A DNA stretch of 64,000 nucleotides from Dechloromonas sp. CZR5 (lineage in GTDB: Bacteria; Pseudomonadota; Gammaproteobacteria; Burkholderiales; Rhodocyclaceae). Within the stretch, counting starts at the first letter, position 1; every line of letters begins with the position of its first letter. Positions 22,889 through 32,974 of the stretch are shown here, in pieces. The DNA lies in NCBI RefSeq assembly GCF_008711155.1, contig NZ_VUYQ01000001.1, positions 186,001-250,000 of the forward strand, written 5' to 3'. The notes under the pieces were generated by a model. The model had not been told where the DNA came from and did not search any database. It was given only the letters and a program-made list of their open reading frames with translations. A program made the translations under genes and the position numbers.

Positions 22889-23265
22889 TGCAGGGCGCGT
22901 GGAATGGCGAGGACGAATTCGGGAATTTCCGCCTCGAAATGCGTGCCGTCTTCGGCGACCATCTGGTAGCTGCCTTTCATCGTGCCGATCGGGGTCGTCA
23001 GCGAGGAGCCGCTGGTGTACTGGTAGCTTTCACCGGGCTGGAGCAGCGGTTGTTGGCCGACCACACCCAGACCTCGCACTTCCTGCACGTGATTGTTGGC
23101 GTCGGTGATGATCCAGTGCCGGGAAACTAGTTGGGCCGGCACCTGGCCGACGTTGCGGATGGTGATCGTATAGGCGAAGAGGTAGCGGTCGTTCTCCGGG
23201 TCGGACTGATCGGGAATGAACTGCGGCATCGGGTGGACTTCGATTCGGTACTTGTTGTCGGGCAT
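22885..23265 (-). CDS. apaG: ApaG/Co2+-Mg2+ efflux-associated protein
   Basis: Small beta-sandwich protein (126 residues), full length for ApaG. Conserved stretches include [39 protein letters not shown] residues and [10 protein letters not shown]. The family is linked to divalent-cation tolerance and binds nucleotides in some species, but its biochemical role is unsettled. I use the ATG at 23265 ([10 protein letters not shown]). An alternative ATG 11 codons upstream is less likely. It is divergent from rpe, and its start region overlaps the rpe promoter. Confidence 0.92.
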   Translation of the reverse strand: MPDNKYRIEVHPMPQFIPDQSDPENDRYLFAYTITIRNVGQVPAQLVSRHWIITDANNHVQEVRGLGVVGQQPLLQPGESYQYTSGSSLTTPIGTMKGSYQMVAEDGTHFEAEIPEFVLAIPRALH

Positions 23266-23273
23266 GGGATAAT
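23265..23273 (+). promoter_or_regulatory. Extended -10 promoter for rpe
   Basis: TGGGATAAT fits a TGN-extended -10, placing transcription about 20 bases before the rpe ATG. It overlaps the first codons of the divergent apaG gene. No clear -35. Confidence 0.45.
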
Positions 23274-23301
23274 TTCGTTCGTTATTGTTCAGGGACACAT
23301 C

Positions 23302-24003
23302 ATGTCAGCCAAAGATTACGTCATTGCACCGAGCATTCTGTCCGCCAATTTCGCCAAGCTGGGCGAGGAAGTGGCCAACGTCATCGCCTCGGGGGCCGAC
23401 TGGATTCACTTTGACGTGATGGACAACCATTATGTTCCCAACTTGACCATCGGTCCTCTGGTTTGCGAAGCCATCCGTCCGTGCACCACGGCGCCGATCG
23501 ACGTGCACCTGATGGTCAAGCCGGTCGACCGCATCATCCCCGATTTCATCAAGGCCGGGGCCAACATCATCACCTTCCACCCGGAAGCCTCGGACCACAT
23601 CGACCGCAGCCTGTCGCTGATCCGCGAAGGCGGCTGCCAGGCCGGCCTGGTCTTCAACCCGGCCACGCAGCTCGATCACATGGACTACGTCATGGACAAG
23701 CTCGACGTCGTGCTGCTGATGAGCGTGAACCCCGGCTTCGGCGGGCAGAAGTTCATCCCCGGCACGCTGGCCAAGGCCAGGCAGGCCCGTGCCAGGCTGG
23801 ATGCCTACGAACAACAGACCGGCCGGCGCATCCGCCTGGAGATCGACGGCGGCGTGAACACCGCCAACATCGCCGAAATCGCCCGTGCCGGAGTCGATGC
23901 CTTCGTTGCCGGGTCGGCCGTCTATGGGGCCGGCAAGGACAGCGACCCGCACCGCTACGATTCGATCATCGGCGCCCTGCGTGGCGAACTCGGGAAGGTC
24001 TGA
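23302..24003 (+). CDS. rpe: Ribulose-phosphate 3-epimerase
   Basis: TIM-barrel enzyme interconverting ribulose-5-phosphate and xylulose-5-phosphate in the pentose phosphate or Calvin cycle. The 233-residue protein begins [21 protein letters not shown]. Metal and catalytic residues are visible in [29 protein letters not shown] and EIDGGVN. An AGGGA ribosome-binding site lies 7-12 bases upstream. The gph and trp genes that commonly follow rpe in betaproteobacteria are absent here. Confidence 0.96.
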   Translation: MSAKDYVIAPSILSANFAKLGEEVANVIASGADWIHFDVMDNHYVPNLTIGPLVCEAIRPCTTAPIDVHLMVKPVDRIIPDFIKAGANIITFHPEASDHIDRSLSLIREGGCQAGLVFNPATQLDHMDYVMDKLDVVLLMSVNPGFGGQKFIPGTLAKARQARARLDAYEQQTGRRIRLEIDGGVNTANIAEIARAGVDAFVAGSAVYGAGKDSDPHRYDSIIGALRGELGKV

Positions 24004-24098
24004 GCGCATCCTCGCCGCCCATCTCGACAGAATGCCGCTCGCCAATGCGGCTTCCTTCGGTCAATAGTGGCGCGCGGTTGGCGGCAAGCGTCGCAAGT

Positions 24099-25001
24099 TC
24101 AGCGGTCCCAGTAGGGGGTCGGTCCGAAGCGCTTCATCAGGAATTCGATAAAGGCGCGGACTTTTAGCGGCAAATGCCGATTGGGCAGATGAACAGCGTA
24201 GATGAAACGCTCGGTTGGTACATAACCGGGCAAAACTTCGACCAGGCGCCCTTCCTGCAGATCCTTACCGACGATGAAGGTCGGTAGCAGGGCCAGCCCC
24301 AGGCCGCCGAGTACCGCCTGGGACAAGGCCTCGTCGTCATTGATGCGCAGGGTGCCGGATACCGGAATCGAGACATCTCCGTTATAACCGTTGAGGTGCC
24401 ACATCCCCTGGGTGTTCATGAAGGTGTAATCCAGACAGTTGTGCAGGACCAGGTCTTCCGGAATGAGCGGAATTCCGCGACGGGCGAGATAGGACGGGCT
24501 CGCACAAATCTTGCGGCGGATCGGGGCCAGTTGGCGTGCAACCAGATTCTGGCCCGGCTCGCGAGTGATGCGCAGGGCTATGTCGTATCCCTCGTCTGCA
24601 AGGTCGACCAGGCGGTCGCTGATCGTCAGGTCAACGCTGAGGTCGGGATACAGCGCCATGAAGTCGGGCAGGGCCGAGGCCACATGCATGGTGCTGAAGG
24701 CGACCGGGGCGCTGATCTTCAGCTGGCCGCGCGGCTCCTGGTGCAGTCGTGAAATCGTTGTGTCCGCCTGGCTGAGCTCTTCCAGTATGCGGTCGCAGTG
24801 TTCGAAATAGGCTTCGCCAACGTCGGTCAGGCTCAGGCTGCGGGTGCTCCGGTGCAACAAGCGTACTCCCAGGTCGCTTTCCAGGCGGGTAACGGCTTTG
24901 CTGACGCGCGATTTCGAGACGTTGAGACGGCGCGCAGCCTCCGAGAAGCTGTGAACTTTGACTACATGAGCAAAGAAAAGCATGTCGTTGATGTCGTGCA
25001 T
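24099..25001 (-). CDS. LysR-family transcriptional regulator (gdhA-divergent)
   Basis: The 300-residue protein has an N-terminal winged helix-turn-helix (FSEAARRLNVSKSRVSKAVTRLE at about residues 18-40, here only partly quoted) and a periplasmic-binding-like effector domain. It is transcribed away from gdhA and is the obvious candidate regulator of that gene, as LysR proteins usually act on the divergent neighbour. It is a paralogue of the regulator at 27274-28185. Both share DDEALSQAVLGGLG and LLPTFIVGK. The effector is unknown. Confidence 0.92.
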   Translation of the reverse strand: MHDINDMLFFAHVVKVHSFSEAARRLNVSKSRVSKAVTRLESDLGVRLLHRSTRSLSLTDVGEAYFEHCDRILEELSQADTTISRLHQEPRGQLKISAPVAFSTMHVASALPDFMALYPDLSVDLTISDRLVDLADEGYDIALRITREPGQNLVARQLAPIRRKICASPSYLARRGIPLIPEDLVLHNCLDYTFMNTQGMWHLNGYNGDVSIPVSGTLRINDDEALSQAVLGGLGLALLPTFIVGKDLQEGRLVEVLPGYVPTERFIYAVHLPNRHLPLKVRAFIEFLMKRFGPTPYWDR

Positions 25002-26685
<1,684 letters not shown>

Positions 26686-26711
26686 GTAATTCGCCAGGCA
26701 GGGAGGGCGGC

Positions 26712-26942
26712 ATGTTCCATGAGTTTCACGACCTGACTAGCGAGTTGAAGGCGAGCGATCGGTATCTTCATGCTCTGTCCGGGAGGCGCGGCATGCTTGA
26801 TCAGACGATCGGGAGCATGGAGGTTCGCATGGAGCCCGCCGCGTCGGACGAAATCCGGGTCCTCAATAACAAGAAGCGGGCGATCAAGGCTGAGCTCTAC
26901 TCCTTGCTTTTGCCGATCAGCCTTGCCCGGACCGGTTCCTGA
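26712..26942 (+). CDS. YdcH-like DUF465 small protein
   Basis: The 76-residue mostly helical protein starts MFHEFHDLTSELKASDRYL, the hallmark of the DUF465 (YdcH) family, followed by a helix rich in charged residues (LNNKKRAIKAELYSLLL). The function of the family is unknown. A GGGAGGGCGG ribosome-binding stretch precedes the ATG. It follows gdhA after 26 bases and is probably co-transcribed with it. Confidence 0.75.
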   Translation: MFHEFHDLTSELKASDRYLHALSGRRGMLDQTIGSMEVRMEPAASDEIRVLNNKKRAIKAELYSLLLPISLARTGS

Positions 26943-26948
26943 GGTCGC

Positions 26949-27206
26949 ATGGGCAGCTTGCGTGGCAACGCCTCGAGTCCTGCGCACCGGCGCTACGAAA
27001 GATATCCGGTCAGCTGCGAAATCGATGGCGAGGTATTTTCCGGCTACTACTGGGTGGCCGGCATGATTCTCGTTGTCTCGACGGCAACGGGTGGTACCAG
27101 CCGCCAACTGGCCAACCGGCAACCGGATGATCTGGCAAGGACTCTGTTGCGGGATATGTTGTTGGCCAGTCGGGAGCGCGCCGCTACCCCTCCTCCGGCG
27201 CCGTGA
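26949..27206 (+). CDS. Hypothetical 85-residue protein
   Basis: Begins six bases after the preceding stop, suggesting the same transcript. The product has a polar basic N-terminus (RYERYPVSCEIDGEVFSGYYWV), a short hydrophobic strand and a basic C-terminal helix ending in a proline-rich tail. I do not recognise a family. The reading frame is supported only by position and composition, so it could be spurious. Confidence 0.42.
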   Translation: MGSLRGNASSPAHRRYERYPVSCEIDGEVFSGYYWVAGMILVVSTATGGTSRQLANRQPDDLARTLLRDMLLASRERAATPPPAP

Positions 27207-27273
27207 CCCCGGCAAGGCGGACATCGCCCGCCGCCGAACGATCACCTGCGACCTGTGACCAATGACCGGTGTT

Positions 27274-28185
27274 TCAGCCGGCCTGTCGATCCCAATAGGG
27301 CTCAGCGCCAATATGGGAAAGCATGAAATCAATGAAAACCCGGACCTTGTTGGGCAGGTGGCGCGTCGGCAGATACATGGCGTAGACATGACGCTCAACC
27401 GGGATGTACTCGGACAGGACGGCCTGCAGGTCTCCGTTCTGCAGCGCCTTGCCAACAATGAAAGTCGGCAGCAGTCCGACGCCCAGTCCGCCGAGGACGG
27501 CCTGCGACAGGGCTTCGTCATCATCGACGTGGAGCGGGCCGTTGATCGGCACGGATATTTCCCCCTCCGGGCCGGTGAAGCGCCATCGCCCGGGTTCGCC
27601 GGAGCGCGTGTAATCCAGGCAGTTGTGCTCGACCAGATCGGCAGGCGTCCGGGGAATGCCGCGGCGGCGAAAGTATTCCGGGGTGGCGCATAGCTGGCGC
27701 CGAACCGGTGCCAGCGGGCGCGCCACCAGATTCGGAGGCGGGTCGCCGCTGACGTGAATGGCCACGTCAAAGCCTTCCTCTGCCAGGTTAACCCAGCGAT
27801 CCGTGATGCTGAGGTCGATCTTGAGCTCCGGGTGGCGCGGCAGGAATTCGGCCAGGGCCGGGGCGACGTGCAGGGTGCCAAATGCCACCGAAGCGCTGAC
27901 GCGCAATATGCCACGCGCTTCGTTACTGAGGCTGCCGACCAGTTTCTCCGCCTCTGTTGCTTCCTCCAGAATGCGGGCGCAGTGCTCGGCCACTGCGGCG
28001 CCGATTTCGGTCAGGCTGAGGTGGCGAGTGGTTCGGTTCAGCAAGTGCGCGCCGAGCGATTTTTCCAGCTTGGCTACGGCCTTGCTGATCGATGAACGGG
28101 ACGTCCCGGCCCGCCTGGCGGCCTCCGAAAAACTGCCGGCCTCGACGACCCGGGCAAAAACCGCCATCAGATTCAAATCAGCCAT
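27274..28185 (-). CDS. LysR-family transcriptional regulator (rnk-divergent)
   Basis: The 303-residue protein has an N-terminal helix-turn-helix (AARRAGTSRSSISKAVAKLE) and a substrate-binding domain closely similar to the LysR at 24099-25001, including DDEALSQAVLGGLG, LLPTFIVGK and the C-terminal PYWDR. It is transcribed away from the Rnk-like gene. Together the two paralogues bracket gdhA and two small genes. Target and effector are unknown. Confidence 0.92.
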   Translation of the reverse strand: MADLNLMAVFARVVEAGSFSEAARRAGTSRSSISKAVAKLEKSLGAHLLNRTTRHLSLTEIGAAVAEHCARILEEATEAEKLVGSLSNEARGILRVSASVAFGTLHVAPALAEFLPRHPELKIDLSITDRWVNLAEEGFDVAIHVSGDPPPNLVARPLAPVRRQLCATPEYFRRRGIPRTPADLVEHNCLDYTRSGEPGRWRFTGPEGEISVPINGPLHVDDDEALSQAVLGGLGVGLLPTFIVGKALQNGDLQAVLSEYIPVERHVYAMYLPTRHLPNKVRVFIDFMLSHIGAEPYWDRQAG

Positions 28186-28300
28186 TGATGTCCGCTTCTC
28201 CTATTGGTGCCGTACCTCGATATTGTTTCCAGGTGGGATACATTTTGATGCCGGTTTGATGGCTACCGAGAGCCTCGCTCGAACGGTAGGATGCTATCCC

Positions 28301-28708
28301 ATGAATACCACCGACTTTACAAAAACGCGCACATTGTCCAACGAATCATCGGGGCTCGGGGAGCCCGTGTTGAGCGTGGAAGACTACGCGCGCTTGCGTG
28401 AATATGCCATGAACGATGAGCTGGCGGATGAACTGGATCGTGCGATTGTAGTTCAAAGGGAACGGGTTCCTGACGATGTGGTGACCATGAACGCTCGTTG
28501 CAGCTATCTGGACGAGCGTTTGGGAACGCAGCGTGAAATCGAACTGGTCTTTCCCGAAGAGGCGGATCCGGCGGCAGGCAAGGTATCGGTGCTGACACCG
28601 GTCGGCAGTGCACTGATCGGCTTGAGGGTAGGCCAGGAAATCGCCTGGGATTTTCCCGACGGTTCCGTGCGGCGATTGAAAGTCACCGGCGTCTGCAAAG
28701 CTGCCTAG
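28301..28708 (+). CDS. Rnk-like RNA polymerase secondary-channel protein
   Basis: The 135-residue protein has a short N-terminal coiled-coil-like region and a C-terminal GreA/GreB-type FKBP domain (DVVTMNARCSYLDERLG, then VLTPVGSALIGLRVGQEI). Length and the TPVGxALxGLRVG motif match E. coli Rnk, which binds RNA polymerase and affects nucleoside diphosphate kinase levels. The short coiled coil means transcript-cleavage activity is unlikely. An in-frame ATG at 28259 would add 14 residues. I favour 28301 by family length. Confidence 0.82.
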   Translation: MNTTDFTKTRTLSNESSGLGEPVLSVEDYARLREYAMNDELADELDRAIVVQRERVPDDVVTMNARCSYLDERLGTQREIELVFPEEADPAAGKVSVLTPVGSALIGLRVGQEIAWDFPDGSVRRLKVTGVCKAA

Positions 28709-28801
28709 GTTCGCCGGTCGACGACGCTTGTTTTAGTGCGCACTTCTGCTGGCTCAACAGCGGGGCGCTCCTCCATTCATGACCATTCCACGGAGAGTTT
28801 G

Positions 28802-29047
28802 ATGGTGCTTTTTATCGAAACCGTTGCGGAAACGCAGAAGACCACGCTGGCAGCTGCTGGCATTTTTGCGGAGAGCTTTCTGGCCGCTACCGAGAGAGTG
28901 ATGGAACTCCATATCGAGCTGACTCGAACCGCCGTCGAGACATCCGCCGAGATGGCGCAGGAATGCATTGACGTTTGCCTCGTCAGGGAAAATGTGTTCT
29001 CCCCGAATTTCCTGCTGCCGTTCGTGAAGGCGCTACAACCCGAATAA
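28802..29047 (+). CDS. Small phasin-like helical protein
   Basis: The 81-residue protein is amphipathic and helical (ETQKTTLAAAGIFAESFLAA, then ERVMELHIELTRTAVETSAE), reminiscent of short phasins or apolipoprotein-like granule proteins. A GGAGAG site lies five bases before this ATG, so I reject an upstream ATG at 28736 lacking one. Phasins coat polyhydroxyalkanoate granules, common in this bacterial group. No pha genes are nearby, so the role is inferred weakly. Confidence 0.5.
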   Translation: MVLFIETVAETQKTTLAAAGIFAESFLAATERVMELHIELTRTAVETSAEMAQECIDVCLVRENVFSPNFLLPFVKALQPE

Positions 29048-29124
29048 GTGCCGGCCGGATTTTGCCGGAGAGGCGGCAAGCCGTTATCCTGAGCGGGTTT
29101 CGACCCTGCGTTTGTCGGCTTGCC

Positions 29125-29811
29125 ATGAAATTTTCCCGCATTTTCCTGAACCGTTTGCAGAACCAGGCGAGTACCGACGACACGGTCGTCGTGGTCGACG
29201 TCTTGCGGTCGTTTACGACGGCGGCCGTTGCGCTCGATAACGGTGCCGCGGCTGTCTATCCCGTCGAGGGCATTTCGGCGGCGGCCCACCGGATGGCTAC
29301 GCTGGACAATGCGGTCTCCGTTGGTGCGGTGGGTGGTGGCGACCCGGTTCCCGGTTTCGATTTCGGCAATTCCCCCTGGCAACTGATGCAGGCCGATCTC
29401 CGAGGCAAGAATGTGGTGATGACTACGGCGGCCGGTGTTCGCGGCCTCCAGCGCTTCCGGCGGGCGCGCCGGCTGTATGCAGCCAGCCTGGTGTGTGCCC
29501 GGGCGACGGCGGAAGCCATCCGAGCCTCGGGGGCGGGTGAGGTCTGCTTCGTGATTACCGGTGAGTGGGTCGATCGTGATGGCGATGAGGACATCGCCTG
29601 CGCAGACTACATTGAGGCGCTGTTGCGCGGTGGGCAGCCGGATCCCCAGCCATTTGTCCGGCGCGTGCGAAACTCCGATTTCGGGCTCCGCTTCTCAGCC
29701 GGGAACTGGCCCCATTTGCCTCGCGGCGACCTCGAACTGGCTGCGCACGCGGACTTGTTCGATTTCGCCATGCCCGTCGAGTCCGAGGCGGACCAATTGA
29801 TCATCCGCTAA
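29125..29811 (+). CDS. 2-phosphosulfolactate phosphatase family protein (ComB)
   Basis: The 228-residue protein belongs to the ComB family, which hydrolyses 2-phosphosulfolactate in archaeal coenzyme M synthesis. Conserved parts are VVVVDVLRSFTTAAVAL, FDFGNSPWQL, MTTAAGVRGLQ and CFVITGEWVDRDGDEDIACA with its acidic cluster. The partner genes comA and comC are not in the window, so the native substrate in this bacterium is uncertain. It stands alone between a phasin-like gene and a PEP-CTERM gene. Confidence 0.82.
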   Translation: MKFSRIFLNRLQNQASTDDTVVVVDVLRSFTTAAVALDNGAAAVYPVEGISAAAHRMATLDNAVSVGAVGGGDPVPGFDFGNSPWQLMQADLRGKNVVMTTAAGVRGLQRFRRARRLYAASLVCARATAEAIRASGAGEVCFVITGEWVDRDGDEDIACADYIEALLRGGQPDPQPFVRRVRNSDFGLRFSAGNWPHLPRGDLELAAHADLFDFAMPVESEADQLIIR

Positions 29812-30022
29812 CGACACACTCCAGTGTTCGGCAGGGTCGAGCAGCATTGATTCAATCGGTGATTTGCCCGGCGACTCCCCTCCGGAAGTGTCGGAAATTA
29901 TTACATTGAGGCATGGCTGAGGCTTTGCGGATTTGTGACAGTTCTGTGTAAACAGATACTTGGTGTGGCGGGCCTGCTTTATGCGTTTAGATGAGTGCAT
30001 CCACTGCTTTCGGGAGACAAAG

Positions 30023-30883
30023 ATGAACTCGAATACCTGTGCACATCAAACGTTTAAGGCGCTGCTTGGAACGATTGCGCTGGCAGTGTCCGGCCATGCC
30101 GCTGCGGTGCCGGTTACCAACTGGGATTTTGAGGTAAACAGCGGATTTACCGCCTACCAGGGTAATGGTGGCGGGGCGCATGGCGGTGTAACGGGCTCGA
30201 ATCCGAATACCCTTTTGGGTGCTCCTTCGCAGCTCTCCTGGGGCGTGTCGACAGGTTCTGGTCAATCGTCACTGGGGGTTGGCGCAGCGACGAACGGAAA
30301 ATTTACCGGCTCGCTGGTAACCAATGCGGCAGCGGTGAATACCGTGGAACTCATCCATCAGAACAACCCCATCTTTGCGCCCAGTCTGCAGACGGCGGTT
30401 TTGACCGACGTGATATCGCTGAGAAGCACTGCCCCATTCCTGGGCGCCTTCGAAACTCCTGCTGCCTTGTTGTTCTCCATCAATTTCCTGGAGACCGATA
30501 ACGACGGAAGTTGTGAGGCGGGAGGAAGCGGCGGTAACTGCAACGATATTTTCGTCATCAACGTGGCGGGGGCCGGCTTCAATCCTGCCGACGGTTCTCT
30601 GAACCAAACCTTCTGGTATGGCGGAGAGGACTACAACGCTATCCTGCATATCGCAGGCCTGGGCGTGCTGAGCAACTCGGCGTGCGATGCAGTCTTCGGT
30701 AACTCGAATCATCGCGGATGCATCGGGTTCACGACGATTGAGGGGCAGAGGAATTCCTTCCAGGTTTCGATGCAAATTACCGACACGCCGTATGTCGTGC
30801 CGGAGCCCGGCAGTCTTGCACTGATGGGACTGGGCTTGTTTGGTCTGGGTGCAGTCCGTCGGCGCTGGTCGTTCGGGGCGTAA
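30023..30883 (+). CDS. PEP-CTERM sorted exported protein
   Basis: The 286-residue secreted protein has an N-terminal signal peptide (HQTFKALLGTIALAVSGHAA) and a C-terminal PEP-CTERM signal: VPEPGSLALMGLGLF, a hydrophobic helix, then RRRW. Such tails are cut by exosortase, which is not in this window. The body is rich in Gly, Asn, Ser and Thr, with a disulfide-prone segment (CEAGGSGGNCND). No enzyme motif is seen, so it is likely a surface or matrix protein. GGGAG ribosome-binding site at 30012-30016. Confidence 0.85.
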   Translation: MNSNTCAHQTFKALLGTIALAVSGHAAAVPVTNWDFEVNSGFTAYQGNGGGAHGGVTGSNPNTLLGAPSQLSWGVSTGSGQSSLGVGAATNGKFTGSLVTNAAAVNTVELIHQNNPIFAPSLQTAVLTDVISLRSTAPFLGAFETPAALLFSINFLETDNDGSCEAGGSGGNCNDIFVINVAGAGFNPADGSLNQTFWYGGEDYNAILHIAGLGVLSNSACDAVFGNSNHRGCIGFTTIEGQRNSFQVSMQITDTPYVVPEPGSLALMGLGLFGLGAVRRRWSFGA

Positions 30884-30938
30884 CTCGACGGTTTGGTCTT
30901 GAAGCGGGGTGCTGGGATTCAGCTCCCCGCTTCGTCCG

Positions 30939-31727
30939 TTAACGGCCCTTGTATTCCGGCTTGCGCTTCTGCATGAAAGCATCGATCCCTTCGCCGGCAT
31001 CCTCGCTCATCATGTTGCATGCCATGACCTCGGCTGCATAGTCGTATGCGTCGCTCAACCCCATTTCCAGCTGCTTGTAGAACATGCCTTTCCCGATGCG
31101 GATAGCGACGGCGCTCTTGGCAAGAATGCTGCCAGCCAGGCGTTCGATTTCGGCGTCCAGCGCGTCGGCCGGCACGACGCGATTGATCAGCCCCCGGTTC
31201 TTGGCTTCCATGGCATCGATGAAATCACCGGTGAGCAGCATTTCCAAAGCGGCCTTGCGCCCGAGGTTACGCGCCAGACCGACGGCCGGCGTCGAGCAGA
31301 AGAGGCCGACGTTGATGCCGGATACCGCAAATTTGGCAACATCGGCGGCTACCGCCAGGTCGCACATGGAGACCAGTTGGCAGCCAGCGGCGGTGGCGAT
31401 GCCATGGATGCGAGCGATGACGGGTTGCGGCATGCGGGTGATGGTGAGCATCAATTCGCCGCATTGCTTGAACAGCGCCTGCATGGCGGCCTTGCCGGGA
31501 TTGGCGCGCATTTCCTTGAGGTCGTGTCCGGAGCAGAAGGCCTTGCCCGCGCCGGCGATCACGACGACGCGTACGGATTCGCTGGCGGCGATGGCATCGA
31601 GTTCGGCCTGCAGGGCTCCGAGCAGATCCCTGGATAGTGAGTTGAAGGCGTTGGGACGGTTGAGCGTCAGTGTCGTCAGGCCGTCGGCGCGGTCATTGCG
31701 CAGGACGAGGGGTTCGTTTTCGTTCAT
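30939..31727 (-). CDS. Enoyl-CoA hydratase/isomerase family protein
   Basis: Crotonase-fold protein of 262 residues. The oxyanion-hole segments are GAGKAFCSGHDLKEM and IHGIATAAGCQLVSMCDLAVA. The GHDLKEM form resembles mammalian ECHDC3-type hydratases rather than the FadB-type glutamate pair, so the reaction is uncertain (a short-chain acyl-CoA hydratase is likely). AGGAGA precedes the ATG. A TACAAT-like -10 lies at 31749-31754 on the minus strand. It stands alone between two convergent or divergent units. Confidence 0.88.
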   Translation of the reverse strand: MNENEPLVLRNDRADGLTTLTLNRPNAFNSLSRDLLGALQAELDAIAASESVRVVVIAGAGKAFCSGHDLKEMRANPGKAAMQALFKQCGELMLTITRMPQPVIARIHGIATAAGCQLVSMCDLAVAADVAKFAVSGINVGLFCSTPAVGLARNLGRKAALEMLLTGDFIDAMEAKNRGLINRVVPADALDAEIERLAGSILAKSAVAIRIGKGMFYKQLEMGLSDAYDYAAEVMACNMMSEDAGEGIDAFMQKRKPEYKGR

Positions 31728-31813
31728 GGCGCGTCTCCTGTTTGTCGTATTGTAAAACGCTAATCTAGCAGAACTTTATTTCCGAGGGATGGCCGTAGTT
31801 TCCGGGGTGGGCG

Positions 31814-31841
31814 TTGTGGCAATACCCTGATTGCATATAAT
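31814..31841 (+). promoter_or_regulatory. Sigma-70 promoter for the GDSL esterase gene
   Basis: TTGTGG (31814-31819) and a perfect TATAAT (31836-31841), separated by 16 bases, lie about 50 bases before the start. The -10 is the best consensus match of the window. The -35 is moderate. Confidence 0.55.
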
Positions 31842-31893
31842 CGATGTGCTTGTTTGAAGTGGTCGATGTCCTTATCGAGGCAAAGGAGGCGAA

Positions 31894-32889
31894 ATGTACG
31901 GATGGATCAGAAAAGGCCTGGCGATTCTTGCGCTGCTGGCGGGCGGATGGTGTTCAGGCGCTGCCTGGGCTTTGCCCTATAGCAGCATGGTGGTTTTCGG
32001 CGACAGCCTAGCCGACAGCGGCAACAATGCGCTGGCCCTCGGCGGAGCGCAAACATCGGTTCCGCTGGCCGGCCCGTCGATTCCGACCAATCCCTACGCC
32101 AACGGCCGCTACAGCAACGGGCCGGTGTGGACGGAGTATCTGGCGGGGAGCCTAGGTTTGTCGGCTACGCCTTCGCTGGCCGGCGGCAGCAATTTCGCCT
32201 TCGGCGGCGCGCGTACCGGGACTGCCGGTGTCGGCCAGCCTCCCGGTTTGAGCGATCAGTTGGGCATGTTCCTGCAGGCGACGCAAGGTGTCGCAGCGTC
32301 CAATGCCTTGTACGTGATCGAAGGTGGCGGCAACGATGCGCGCGATGTCATGGCGGCCGTGCTGCTGGGGATGGATCCGACGGCGCTGATTTCCGCCTAC
32401 GCGTCGAATGTCTCGAAGATGATCGGTACGCTCCATGCGGCCGGGGCGGAGCACTTTCTGGTCTGGAATACGCCCGACATCGGCCTGACGCCCTTCTTTC
32501 GCAGTCTGGGCCCGGTCGCCGCCGGGGCTGGCAGTTATTATTCGGGCTTGATGAATGCCGCATTGGTGCGGGCGCTGGCGCTGCTGAGTCCGGATGTCAC
32601 CGACGATCTGCGCCTGTTCGACGTCTATGGTGTCTTGAACCAGATCGTGGCGGCGCCGAACGCCGGCGGGTTCGCCAACGTGGCCGATGCCTGCGGGGCG
32701 ACGCCGGGGTGCTACAACGATCCGTCGGTTGCCGGGGGCTACCTGTTCTGGGACGGCATTCACCCGACGACGGCTGCGCATGCCGAGATGGCGCGCCGGG
32801 CGATGGCGGAATTGCCCGAGCCAGGCAGCATCCTGCTCGTGCTGGTGGGCGGTTTTGCCTTGCTGGCGATGAGACGCCGCGCCGGCTGA
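31894..32889 (+). CDS. Secreted GDSL/SGNH esterase with PEP-CTERM signal
   Basis: The 331-residue exported hydrolase has a signal peptide (about residues 1-27), the GDSL nucleophile block FGDSLADSGNN, the SGNH block III GGGNDARD, and the catalytic Asp-His block WDGIHPTTAAH. The C-terminus is a PEP-CTERM signal (LPEPGSILLVLVGG, then RRRAG), so the enzyme should be anchored or released through exosortase. AAAGGAGG precedes the ATG. Substrate unknown; esterase or lipase activity is expected from the family. Confidence 0.9.
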   Translation: MYGWIRKGLAILALLAGGWCSGAAWALPYSSMVVFGDSLADSGNNALALGGAQTSVPLAGPSIPTNPYANGRYSNGPVWTEYLAGSLGLSATPSLAGGSNFAFGGARTGTAGVGQPPGLSDQLGMFLQATQGVAASNALYVIEGGGNDARDVMAAVLLGMDPTALISAYASNVSKMIGTLHAAGAEHFLVWNTPDIGLTPFFRSLGPVAAGAGSYYSGLMNAALVRALALLSPDVTDDLRLFDVYGVLNQIVAAPNAGGFANVADACGATPGCYNDPSVAGGYLFWDGIHPTTAAHAEMARRAMAELPEPGSILLVLVGGFALLAMRRRAG

Positions 32890-32939
32890 CGGCTTTATCC
32901 GTCGGTATTGCTGAGGACGGTGGTGTGTGTGCACCGATC

Positions 32940-32967
32940 CCTGCCGCTTCCTCCGGCAGGGTAAAAT
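32940..32967 (+). promoter_or_regulatory. Hairpin plus -10 element at the dnaE start
   Basis: A 7-bp inverted repeat (32940-32946 with 32954-32960) is followed immediately by TAAAAT (32962-32967). A transcript starting 7-8 bases after this -10 would begin at or next to the dnaE ATG at 32975, giving a leaderless message. There is no Shine-Dalgarno sequence before the ATG, which fits. Inference from sequence only. Confidence 0.45.
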
Positions 32968-32974
32968 TGCGGTG

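Noticed and set aside
29960-29990. Possible sigma-54 promoter (TGGC...TGC) upstream of the PEP-CTERM gene
   Set aside because: PEP-CTERM genes are sometimes sigma-54 controlled, but the GG and GC pairs here are not 10 bases apart, so the consensus is not met.
31817-31835. TGGCA...TTGCA resembling a sigma-54 site upstream of the GDSL gene
   Set aside because: The GG-to-GC spacing is 13, not 10, and a good sigma-70 -10 overlaps the site.
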